From: Siderastrea siderea
Taxonomy: Eukaryota > Cnidaria > Anthozoa > Scleractinia > Rhizangiidae
DNA length: 64,000 bases
Direction of reading: 5' to 3'
NCBI GenBank assembly: GCA_964030785.1
Contig: OZ034967.1
Coordinates: forward strand, 56,826,665-56,890,664
Shown: positions 22,327 to 35,400 of the stretch, piece after piece
How the letters are laid out: every line of letters starts with the position of its first letter
How positions within the stretch are numbered: the first letter of the stretch is position 1
Notes under the pieces: generated by a model
Seen by the model: the letters and a program-made list of their open reading frames with translations, nothing else
Database searches by the model: none
Told to the model about the DNA's origin: nothing
Translations under genes and position numbers: made by a program

Positions 22327-22605
22327 GAAATGAGGAGCTGTATTATTTGGTCCAAGACATTTAATTGCTACTCAGAGTTTCATGCTTCTTCCGAAACAAT
22401 CATCAGGCAACTGCCAGAAAAAACGGTTACAATTTTATCGATAAAATTGCCTGAAGAGTGTGGTCATGCATTGACTATACGAAACAGACCTGTCGCATTA
22501 AATCGATGAAATACTTTTGAAGCCTGGAACCTTTTTGAATAATTTAACACTGTTCCTAAAAAGTTGAGCGCTCTCTGAAAACCGTTCCACACAAGAAATT
22601 TGAAG

Positions 22606-22679
<74 letters not shown>

Positions 22680-25606
22680 CGTTAAACCTTAACCTACAAC
22701 GTTATATCTACCTATAACGTTCTATATACCTGCCTATAACGTTATATCTTAAACTACATTGTGTCTAGAATTTTTAAGAATTCTTTGAGGAGTTCCTTTA
22801 TCTTACCGATTGGTAAATGGATTCCTTTATCGACAAACCCATCGTCTCGGCAGCAAAACTCTATCTCCATCACTCTGGTGTTGTCGAAATAACCGTCAGG
22901 GAAAGTACCTTCTTTTGCTGGTTTCCTGTTAGTAAAGTCACCGTGGTCATTTCTTGACCAGTCGCTCCACTTCACAGTGGCAGGTTCAAAATCTGGTGAC
23001 AAAATTAACTTCTATTATTGTAGTACTGAAGTAAAACACATTGCTTCCGACAGTCAATCATAAACTTCTCAAGGTTATAGATTGATTTATGCTATCAAAA
23101 CTATGGCTATATGACCTTCTCTTTAACTGGCCATAGGCCATTCAACGCACATGAGATTAACTATTATTTGTTAACGTGAAACCTGCCTGTTCAGCTTCTT
23201 GTAGGCTTAACCCGGTTTCTGCCTCTTCTTCGGTGGCTCCGATCTCTTTGGGAGAAATTTCAAATCTAATGCAAAATATAATATGGAGGGGGGGGGGGGG
23301 GGGGGGGTTGGGAGAACAAGCTTCCCACTTAACGTACCATTTAATCCCTGTTCGCCACCCCTTTTCTGTTGGATACCGCCTCGTTGCGCTCTTTCGATTG
23401 TAAAATACTATACAATGTTGTGTAACTTTTTTCTTCTGATTTCTGCCGCTTCCCGACAATTTGGGAATCCCGCTTCGCGTCCCCTCTTTTCCCGCTCCCG
23501 TACACTTCCAGTCCCCTTTTCTCCCGGATTCCTGCTTGTGTCCCCCGCCACAGTATAGACTGGAAGCTGACCACGATCTGATTGCATGGCTACAAAACGA
23601 TGCCTTTTCAGAGTATGAAGCATACAAAAGCGTGTTTGCACACGACAAAGCTAAATGAAATAAAGCACTTTTAAAGCTGTATTGATTCTCTGCAGAAATT
23701 TTTGATAGACTATCTAAAAAAGGTAAAAAAAAAAAAGTTTTTTGAGAAATGGAAAAAGAAGAACAAAAAAAAAAAGAAAAAAAGCACTAGCCTCTAGCTC
23801 GTTTTTTCTACATTTCTCTTGTGTTCTCAAATGCCCGTCTTGTTTTTTAACAATATAAAACATGGTTTATCCTTCTACATTTTGTAAATATTTCTCCAAA
23901 CTTCGAATTTTATTTCTGTTTATCCAGTGTCCCAACGCCTTAGAAATCCTACGTTTATCCAGTCGTCTCTTTTTCCGCTACTCATACACTTCAGCCCAAT
24001 TCCTGTCCCCTCCACAGACTCCACAGTCGATCCACAGAGTTATAGGTAGGCTCTTTTTGTAAGCCGTTTCATAAAATTCAAAAGTTAGCTGTGTGTGTTT
24101 ATGTAGGGGCACTCAGGTAAAAAAGAGACCGAAACGGTTTTATGACAAAGAAGACGTAAGTGTAATGAAACGCCTTTTACAACTTCAAATCATTTGTAAT
24201 GTACAGAGCAGCTTAATGAGAGATATATTCGTGTAAACATATTATTTATGCAGTGATTTCGAGTGGTAGACCTGGAATGTCCCTTGAGTGACTTTTTATG
24301 GTACGCACACAAGCCTTCAGGCGAAGGGGTATACAAAGAATTAGTCACGAGTGGGATATTCATGGTCTACGGTATATCACGAGAAAACATTTGCATAACT
24401 AGTTTTCCCTTGCACGCCAAGTTCAGTAATTTTTCACTTGCCTTGGCGGCAATTGTCACCTTGGAGGCATATTTTGAGCGTGGTTCTTTTGGTTTATTAA
24501 ATGGCGTAGCATTGGAATAATAAATAATGACAATGTAATGTGAAAACGTAAACACCTTATTTGTAGTGGCCGTGCACTTAGCACTTACCCGAATAAAACA
24601 TCACTAAGTCGAAGTTAAACATTTCAGGAATGGAGGCAAGCAGGAGGCAGGCCAGTTGGCTATCTACAAGCGGAGACGAGTTGAACTCTGGTCCACTGTG
24701 ATACTGTTCCAGCAAGTGGACAGAGCGGAGTTTAAACCCTTGTCCTTCAGATTTCACGTGCGGCCTCCTAACTACTCGGTCAACTTGCATTATTATTTTT
24801 AACTCATGTTTTTTTTTTTTGAGGGTGACTAATTTTGCAAAATCCCAAAGAAACTGCTTCATTAGGTACACCCACCAATGGCAGAAAAGAAGTTATCTAA
24901 CTTACTCTTGGGGCATTTTTCAGTGCCAGCACTCTTCCTTACAATGCAATATCTGCCTTTGGGCCACTCTGGACTGAAATACTCGCTGTCAGTGTCTTCT
25001 ATCTTAGAGCAGAATCGATATTTCACTCCAACATCAAAATCTCCGGATCTGGTAAGATCATCTTCAATTCCAATTAAATCTCCATTATCCTTATTACTCC
25101 TACGGTAGATCCTTTGATTTCGGTCTGTCACGCTCCCATCGTACCACTGGAACCCAGTCTCTTGTGGACATACTTCAGTGCCGTCTTTCTTTGCAGCAAA
25201 GAGCGCATAATTTCCAGATGGCCACGACATTTTAAGTGCCAATGGTTCATCTGCATGGAAAGAAATGTGCTTGTTTAAATGAAGAAGGGCAAACCAATTT
25301 TTTATTAATCAAAGAAAATAACTGTAATGTCGATAAACGCCGAATAGGTATTTATAACCGATGAACCAAAAAGAAATGTCCACGAGTATAGTTCTATCAA
25401 GACCTCGCAACACTTAGAGTGGTTTTACTTAACCCGTAAAGTAATAACTAACACTTAGTGTCTCATAGCTTGCTGTACATATTTTTCATTTATTGTATAT
25501 ATCTTTTTTAAATTTAAATCTTAATTTTGTGTAAAAATAGACTGTAGTTAGTGCACATTGTAATTAGAATCAAGAGCCACCTCGTGGATGCACTACCAAT
25601 AAAGTC

Positions 25607-25668
<62 letters not shown>

Positions 25669-26664
25669 CATAGTTGAAACTAAACAACAGAAAGCAATGG
25701 AATAAGTAACAGTGAAAAATAATTTAGTATCTATTTTATTCCCTTCTCAAATCATATCCTCTTTCCTAAAGCCGCCCGTGACTCTGCTCCTCCTACCCCC
25801 TCACTGGGAGAAAGACCACTGGAGTAGAGCCTATGCATAGCTCCCACCTGCACTGGTCCGCCAGCACAGAGGCCCGATAGCCTACTATAGATCTTACAAT
25901 CCATATAAATATAGGCGGAAGGCTTGTTCCCCCCCGTGTGGGAGTTTCTACTGTGTTGTACGAGGCAAAGCCTCGTTTAAGTGTCAAGTAATTTTGCGTC
26001 GTTCGCAGCCTCGGTATAACTAAACTACGCCAAATACATTTAAATACTGTAGTACCCATGGAGTTTTGGTTCTTTTTTCACTCAAGTTGCAAATTGGCGA
26101 GAATTCTATTCCACAAGTCATCACTCTAGAAGGTCTGTCAAAAATGGCTACATCAATGTGTCACCTTTTGTTTATAGTAGTTGTAACTTCAATGGACGAT
26201 CTGTCAAAGCAACGATTTATAACCCAAATATCCAACACTCTTAATATTCCAGTTTGGAATCAAGACTTAGAAGGTCTAAAAGATTGACTAAATTCTTGTG
26301 CTCTCTTTTGTTTACAGTTGCTCTCACTTCAATGGAAGATCTGTTAAAAGCGATGATTCATAAGTGAAATATCCATAACTGCCAATATTCCAGTTCGGAG
26401 AAACAGTTGTAAATAAAGCAGATAAATATTCTGTTGGTTGAAACTAAAACCATAGAAAGAGCAAAAGAAAATACAAATTTTAATTCGATAGGTTGTCCTT
26501 GTATATTTATTCTGCCCTAGCGTAATTTTTAACTCTAATTTTAAGATGTATTTTTAGCTACATTTTTAATCACATTTTGTTAATTTTACTTTTACTAGTT
26601 TTAAGTTGCAGGACCTCCCTGAAAATCACCTCAGTGAGTGGAGTCTCCTAATTTAAATATTATT

Positions 26665-26699
<35 letters not shown>

Positions 26700-26727
26700 T
26701 ATCATTATTATTATTATTATTATTATT

Positions 26728-26774
<47 letters not shown>

Positions 26775-28377
26775 TATCATTATTATTATTACAAACATGC
26801 TCAAAATGAATCTAACAGAAAGGAAATAGAAGATTTTGACAGACATTAAAAAATAGATTAGCGATAAAACTGGATAAAAGAGTTACATGACGTTTCGACG
26901 ACCTCATGCACAGGGTCCTGGAAAAATTCGTCTTGTCTTACCTTTAATGTTAAGAAGCTAGGAGATCAAAAACATTTACTCAAGTGCTATATTTTGTGTC
27001 TTGTTGTTCGGTTTGTCTCGACTATCGAAAAATTGTTTTTGCTGATTATCTTGATCCTTTTTTTTCCTTGATAACACGGAGTCATGGCCACCCGCTTGGT
27101 GAAGATAAAGATAGGAGCCATAATCGGAGATAGAGACTGGCACTTGACACCATTATGACCTATGAGATCGTCTATTTTTAGAAAAAAAATCGCATCATAC
27201 ACGCATGAGACGCGTGCGTGTAATTGCCAGGTTTTCGTTTTTTTCGCGCAAGGCAGTTTTTTCAACAGAAACTTCTGTCGTCTTCATTTTATTTACAATT
27301 GCTGGTTACAATTGAAATGATGTGTAATAAATACTTGAATTAAGACAATAGATATTTAAAATAGTTACAACAGAATGAAACGCAAGCTTGTAAAAATTAA
27401 AAGAAGAAAGAAAAATATGACAAAAAGTAACGTGAGAACACAACAGTGTGCAACAAATGCGTTCAACTGCAGAAAGAAATTACTACGGCGTTGCTATGGG
27501 CATAGATAAATAATGCGACATAGAAACAAAAGTACTCTAATGAATATAGTCTGAGAAACTACAAAGCAAAACTAATAAAATACGGCTGAAACGAATCCTA
27601 GCTGGCTGCAGAAGTATAGTTTAGTTGGCTATTGACATTATTGTGAGACGAACTCAATTTGGCTCAACAGAGAGATTAAAAGAGGAGAAGCGGATAGGGG
27701 TTGAATGTTAAGGTTCTGTGGGGGGGAGGGGGTGGGCCTTGAGTAAGATGGGCTGCGTAGGAACGGAGGCCATAAAAACTGGGCATTTTAAAATATATAT
27801 ATTAAATTCATGGTGGCTTCAAATCTTTTTTTTTTAACTGGTAACCTTTTTACTTGACACTTACCTCGACCTTTGTGTACTCCCTTTAATTCGGGATATT
27901 TTTTTAACGCCGTTTTTATGTTCTTCTTGATTTTTTTCAGCTTTTTTTTACTCATTTCGCTGCATGGTAAATTCTTGTTCGCTTTAAGCTCATTCAGGTT
28001 GCTCCAAAACTTCAAATCTAACGTTTTTTCGATGCTCATAAGGTTCATCTTAATTGGCTCATGATTTTTTTCATCACCCATCTTGTTAATGTCTTCTTCT
28101 TCTTCAAATTCCTTTTTAGTTTCGTCTTTTTCGCTGAATTTTTTGATGTCAACGCTGACAGAACCTGTAGCTCCTCCATAACCTCCTGACAGGGAGACGC
28201 TGTTTTCGTACTAAACAATGAATGATTTTTGAAATTTTATTAAACTGGTAATGTAAATGTCTGTTATTTTATTGAAGGTACGAAAAAAAAATTAACGTAT
28301 GATCTAGCTGCTCAAGACGCTTTTACATGAGGGTACCAAATCCCTGATTTAGCGATAATCGACTTGCAACCAGGTCC

Positions 28378-28442
<65 letters not shown>

Positions 28443-28676
28443 GCCAGAATGTGGAAGATGCAGACCGAAACGGTGAAAGTTGTTATTGGAGCATTGGGAG
28501 TCATTAAAAAAGGAATGGATAAATACGTTGAGAGGATCCCAGGCTCAGTCAACAGGAGTCTAGGAGCAGCCTACATTTTGAGGAAAGTTCTTTCAATGAA
28601 GTGAACTCTTTGGTACCATAGGACCATGGTTTGGTCCCGGTGCTTTGGAGGCAGAAAGTATAAAGGCATAAAGGAC

Positions 28677-28735
<59 letters not shown>

Positions 28736-29413
28736 TTTTATTTTTTTGAATAAATAATCTTTATTCAAGTAATTTCAAAGAGGACTATAATAGTTTTAAA
28801 AAAGAGATGATACAAATTTTATACATACAAAAAATCACATTGCAAGTCCACTTCCTATTTCAAATTCCGCGTGTTGTAAAGTTCATGAATCATATATTAG
28901 TATTGGCAAAGAAAAAGAAACGCTGTCATTTAGTTAATCTCTCCAAGTCCCCTCTCTACTACCAGTGAAGCCAAGAGAGTGCTCTACAGTAAAGGAGCTG
29001 ATAAACCAGTAGATGGACAACTCAATGAGGGCACATGGATTTATATATATATACACCTAATTGCAATAACGTTGTCATTCAAAAAGCAAAAACGAATAAA
29101 GAAAAAAGCCAAATAGGAATTAATTAGCCATGCAAATTACATTGTCAGACCTTAATAATACTTAAAGCACTTAGACACTACGGCATAATACATCAATTTT
29201 GTATCAATGACGTTGATAAAACGTAAATTGGCCTCCATATGGACTTTTTGAGCGGCTCTGAATGCAGTTTGCCTATTTTAGTCCTATTTGGCTTTTTCCT
29301 TTTCTCTTTTTTTTTTCATTTTTGTATGACAACGACATTGCAATTAGGTGTATATATATATATATAGTAAAAAGAAAAAAGAAACATTTAGTTGATCTCT
29401 GCAATATAACAGC

Positions 29414-29475
<62 letters not shown>

Positions 29476-32400
29476 GTTTATTAACGTCTCTAAGCTTCTA
29501 GCTTGGCACTTGTGCTTTTCTAATCGGGGAGACTTTAACACAATATAAGATAAATGTAGTATGGCCTAAAAGAGAGGACCAGGAGCTCTTTTCAGAGCTC
29601 ACAGAACCCCTGGTTCAACCTTTGCTCGTGCACATGAAATAGTTATAGCAGCGACATTTTAAAATAATTTATGTTAATTTAATTTTCGGTTTAAGAAGTT
29701 TGTTAAAAAATGCTTCCCTACCCCCTAAAATAAAGACAATACGTAAAGCCCAATAAAGTAGTTTCAGTTTTTCACTTCAGCATTTAACCAACATTTTGAA
29801 TCTGAGAAGCTTGTCTTTCAACATTGTTAAAACATGTTAACGTTGAATAGAGATGTTGCACTTGAATTTAAATTTCAAAACAGGGCCTGACAAAATCAGA
29901 TTATAATTTTATCGTCACCCTTCTTATCGTATTCAACCTTAACTGTCGTTGTTGTTATTTCAATTGTTCTGATTAGAAAGTCTTTGAGCGATTTATGAGG
30001 GTCTGGATGGGGTTAACTGACAACTTACAAATTGCCGAAATTTTAACTGACAACTGACAAATAGCCTAAAATTTAACTGACAACTGACATTTGTAGTGGG
30101 TTTTACTGACGACTGACCTAACTGTCCTAAATATCCTACACACCCCGTTGTAAATAGGACAGTAGTGGCGTGGGGATGGGATCGTTATTTTGATAAAAAG
30201 AGGCGTATGCTTTGCATACGGTTTGGACCCCCTCTTCTTGTGGTATATTTGTATGAAGGCTCGTGATGTCCATTGAGACAAGTAACGCCTTCTCTGGTTC
30301 CTTAGTTCTTTTAATGAAGGCGGTTGTATCTTTTTAGGTACGACTTCTGTTGTTGTGCAATAGGCTGAAGTAGTTTGTCAACAAAAGCTGATAGTTTCTC
30401 TGCTGGACCTTCACACCCTGATATAATAGGTCTGCCAGTTGGAACTGGTTTGTGTATTTTTGTTAGGGTGTAGAATACAGCAATTTGAGGCCGATCTGGT
30501 GTTTGACAAAGCCATTTTTTAGTCATTTCATCTGTGTGGTTTTTGCAGTAGACTTCGTTAATGAGTTGTGTAACCTTGCAGTTTGTCTCCACTACCATTG
30601 GTTGTTCAAGTGGCATAGAGTGGTCTTTGTTGTTTAGTTGGATTTGACCTTCGTTTATCTTATCTTGTTTGCTCAAACCACAGTCATTGTGCCTTTGTCC
30701 GTTTTTTTGAGATTTATTTCATTGTTAGTTTTTAAGGTCTTAAGCGCCTCGCGTTCTTTTGGCGCTAGGTTATTTTTTGGCTTTGTGAGTTTAACCTCTG
30801 CAGGTTGCATCTTAACCTCCTCAAAATAGCTTTCAAGGGCTACTGATGGTTGGACTGGTGGTTTCCACGTTGATTTGACGTGAAAAGGGTGAGGTTCTTT
30901 ATCTTCCCCGTGACAAATGTAACGCAGTCTCATTCTCCTTGCGAAATTCTCATAGTCACGCAAGAGTTGTTGTCTTATTTGCGTTTCTTTTGTTATTGGG
31001 CAAGGGACAAATTTTAACCCTTTTGCTAATAAACTGATTTGGTCATTGGTGAGTTCTTGGTTTGAGAGGTTTTTAATGTGTTTCTTGTTTGCGTTTAATT
31101 GCGCATTTAAGTCGTTTTTTGTTTTTCTGTTGTTTGAGTTCTTTGCGCTTTCTGTTACGTAATCGTTTTATGGATTGTTTCCGTTTGGTCCCTTTCCGGC
31201 GTCAGAGAGTCACATAATAGATGTGTACTGTTCAACATGTTTATTTTCCATATTTTGCAATGTTGACAACATTTCGCCGAACTTGGATGTTTTAGTTTGG
31301 ATGCTTTCGGCTAGCTTATTTACATCGCTGAGTGTGACAATGTTTTCGCTGGGCGCCGAATGCTCTTGTTTCTTTTTTGTGAAACTCTTTTTCACAACAG
31401 TGCCTGTTGTGGTTTTCTTTGGAACTCTCGGTCGTTTTTCTTTCTGGAGCTCGCTTCTGAAGCGATCGCACTTGCGATAATAAAACCGCGTAAGAGCCTT
31501 AACGCACTCTTGTTGTGCGTTTTTCCTTATTCGACTAATGTCATTTTTAAACTCATTGTCCGTTCTTATTCGAGCTGTTGCCTTGTAGCGTAGATCTTCT
31601 GGGCAAGTTCCTTTTTCAGTGTGTCTTTTGAGTTTCTTTATGGCCTGCTCAGCATGGAAGAGTTTTTCTTCCGTGGACCAGTTGACTTGGCTGTGGCGGC
31701 GTTTTCTAGTCTGAAGAGGACGCGTTCTAGGCTCTCTGGATTTCATGTCTCGGTGGCGGCTTTTAGCGCGAGGAGATACTTGGGAGATACTTGGGAGGTA
31801 CTTAACTGAGGAGATACTTAAAGGAAACAACTCAGGCCCTTAAGGCATGGTTTGGGCCTAATTTGCATAAATCTACCCAAGGTCATTACTCTCCGGGAAT
31901 TTGCTGAAAAACTCTCAAACCTGGAAACTGTGGAAACCTGATGACCCTACCTCAGTTTTGACGTCAAGTGTCAATCATTTGGGTCACATGACCGGTCTGA
32001 ATACTTAATAACGGGTAAAATTTTCAGAGTGAAATGGGGAATATAAGATGAAATGGAATTTAATCTTTTCGGGTGTCATTCTTTTACCTGCTAACGGATC
32101 ATTATAGATTGGCCTTTTAAACGTGTCCATACTAAGTAATACATATGGATAGGCTAGCCTAACAGCGGAGCTCCTCAAACCCCTGCTGTAAGGAATCCTG
32201 CATTGTTTTATAACTTGATACGTAGTCTCTGAATAAAGATCTAGATCAAATAATACCCAAGTGGTCGATAACCTAGTCCTACGATTTTGGATAAAATAAC
32301 AAGCAAGTTATCACTGGCTTACTCTTAATTTGTATCGGTTTGAATTGGCATAAAATAATATCAAAGCATGTTTAAAATTGAAATTAAAAAAGGTGCACGT

Positions 32401-35400
32401 TTAAACTTGAAATAAAAAAAGGTGGTCTCAATGAAATTTCAGTTTTGTTTCAGCCAATAAGATGGCTAATTCGAGGCCAATCTTCACATTCACAGCTCAA
32501 ATTAAAGTGGAAATGCAGAGATAGAGTCATGTGATCGAGCTTTGAACGTGTACAATATTTTAAGTGAGGTAACCCTTTCCGTGTGTATAGCAAATGGTAA
32601 ACAAGCACAAACCGTGTGCGCCGACCCGTTCGCGTCATTTTCGAGGGCGGGCGCGAGTGTTAAAATTTGAAAGGCCTTGAATCTCTTTTCGGCAGTAGTC
32701 TTATGCAATGAAAAATAACAGGTTAATGTCTTAGACGGGATTTAAAACAAGTAAGAAGCAGGACTGAAAACTTTTTAGTTTACCGAAACTCTCTGAAAGC
32801 TTTCTCTGACTCAAAGAAAAACAATTGATTGTCAGCAATTGGGAAGCTAAAGGCATTTAAGCTTATAATTATTTCATCTTGGGAGCCTGTTTTGCAACTG
32901 GAAAGTCAAAACATGCTAAAACAAAGGAGCTTAAGGACGGTGCCTCCTTTTGTTACTGCGCATACGTTCTGCGCATCTCGGGATATTCAGGTTTCTTAAG
33001 GAATTTCCCCCCTAATACAACAATATTTTTGCGCGGTTTAAGACTACGTGGAAAAAGCAGATCTTAGCAAGGGCTACCAGAATCCTGAAAAATGCTTGGT
33101 TAACCCCATTTTTCTTTTTGGATTCCAATAACCCTTGCTAAGATCTACGTTTTCCCCATCGTCATAACCTTTGCAAAAATACACCTGTATTAGGAGGTAC
33201 CGTCCTTAAACGAGACAAATTAACTTGCACAGACCGCGAAAACTAGCAATAAAAGAGCAAAAAAAAAAGAGTTTCTAGCAATTGCCTCATTAGTTTTTCA
33301 TTAGTAACCATTCTCTCAGTTGAAAAAGTTCACAGCTGAATTCAGCTTTAAAAAAAACAACTCGCAAAATTGTTTATCTTTGACTGGCTTACACAAATTT
33401 TGTTCAAATAAGGCTTGAAACCCATCTCTTAAGTTATCACAGAAACAAAACAGTATTGTTAACCGAAAGTACCTTGATTCCTCAGCGAAATTCTTGTTCT
33501 TGCAGTGGAGATCCACCGAAACAACTTCAAAAATCGGCGCTTCGCTCGGGCGTTTGTAATTACTCGAATAAAACTCATCATTTCCGAGGCAACTCCTTGA
33601 TGATCAGTGTCCAGCATATATTTTGCTCGAAAAACACGCCTTGAGCACAATTGAGCGCCAAAGGCAGATGAATAAGGTTTTGTAGAAATTTCTTCCAGTG
33701 TATTCTTTGTCATTTAAAAGTTCCTTCATTCTGACTTGTTGACTGAATGCTGCCACATCTTCCACGTCGACAAAACACGACTTCAATGTTTTCTGTACAA
33801 TTGTATCGCTACGAGATTTCGTTCTTTTTCCTGTCCTCTCAGTGACGAAGTCTTTTAACTATCTTAATCTTGCTTTGTGAATATGTTACAGGCGAAAAAA
33901 CAAAACAATAAAAATAAAGCCGTGATTTTTTCATTCAGCGACCGCAGTTCACGCTGAAAACGAGCAACGGTTTTCAAAAGCCAGTGAAATTTGCTCGTTT
34001 TATTCCTTTGACACACGTCCGTCAAATGAACCTGTTCAACTTTTAACTTGAAATGTTTTAGTTTACGGATCCTCGTTCTTTTTCGCTAGATTTATGGCCC
34101 AAGCACGAAGCGGTCCTCAGGGGTCCGCATGCTGTTAATTTGCCTTATCGTCTGCATTTGAGGCGAGTTTTCTGTGGCTTTAATTTTGACTACCAGCTCT
34201 TGCAATTATCTTTCCCTTGCAGACAGTTAATCCTCAAACAATAGATTTTTTGGCCAAGTTATTTGCCTTTGGAAAAGCCGAAACTAGCACCGCTACGACA
34301 AAAATATAAGCTTCTCTGACACAATTCATGTTTTGCATACGGGGGCTTGAGAAGACTCAGATCTCCTCTGAAACAAGGAGCATGTCCTCGAACAAAGATA
34401 TCGTCCCTTCAAGCTCTCCAATTTCTTCTATATGCGCCGTCGAGTTTAAAGCAATCCGTCAGGTCTTTTCCCTTTCATGTAGAGTTATTACAAGGAACGT
34501 TTTCATACCCGGTATGTCAAGTTAGCGTCATGAAAATAGAGCGTGCTGAGAAGTGAGTACCCACTCTGTACTAACGTGTGGGAAGCAGTCATTTCCAAGA
34601 AAACATCGTACCTGGGTAAAATATCCATGGAAGTACATCCTTTTTACTTGCGCCTTAAAAAAGATGGTTTAGACTAAAGCGTTAGTTTGAGGGTAGTCCA
34701 CCATTTTTCACCAAGTAAACGCGCAAGTATTCGGACAGTTCGAGCATCTTACATGGAGTATGGTACATGGTACGTCGTACGGTCACGTGACGTGGTGACC
34801 ATGAAAATTGACCCGCATGGATATATAGATATATATTCTCCAGGAGTATTGTGCTCCGCTCTGCGGGCCTTCGGCCCGCAAAGGAGCTCCGCTTGGAATC
34901 CTACAAATGAGGAAAACAGGTCACGTGACTTAATTAAGGCTTTAATAATTTCTAATATAAATAAAAGAGATCACCTCACAAGGCGAATTCATTATAAGCT
35001 CTTAGGATGTAAAAGGATGACACCCCAAAAGATTTTATTTTGTTTCATTTTGTATTCCCCATTTTACTCTAAAGATTTTAACCGTTAATCATCCTTCACT
35101 GGTCACGTGACACAAGCTGAGTTAAGGCCATCAACTTCTGAATGGGTGTTAAGTTTGAAAGCTTTTCAGCAAATGTTTACAAAGTTATGACCAGTTAAGT
35201 AGATTTTACCCAAATTAGGGTCTAACCATGCCTTAAGTGGCCTGAGAATCCAAAAAACGATTAAGAAACAGAAAGCGCAAGGAGCGCAAACAACAGAAAA
35301 ACAAAAAACAACTTAATGCGCAATTAGAGGCAAACAAGAAACACATTAAAAACCTCTCAAACCAAGAACTCACCAATGACCAAATCAGTTTATTAGCAAA

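Noticed and set aside
25793..26059. 88-codon minus-strand frame
   Set aside because: It shows no recognisable domain and no splice support in the gene's phase. It lies in intron 4.
26638..26846. Poly-Ile and poly-Met frames
   Set aside because: These are translations of the ATT/ATC microsatellite, as are those near 28400, 28680 and 29420.
33459..33786. Overlapping minus-strand frames of 60-84 codons
   Set aside because: I considered these as a possible missing MACPF exon. The true exon 3 at 37412-37323 fits phase and hallmark exactly, and these frames have no MACPF motif.
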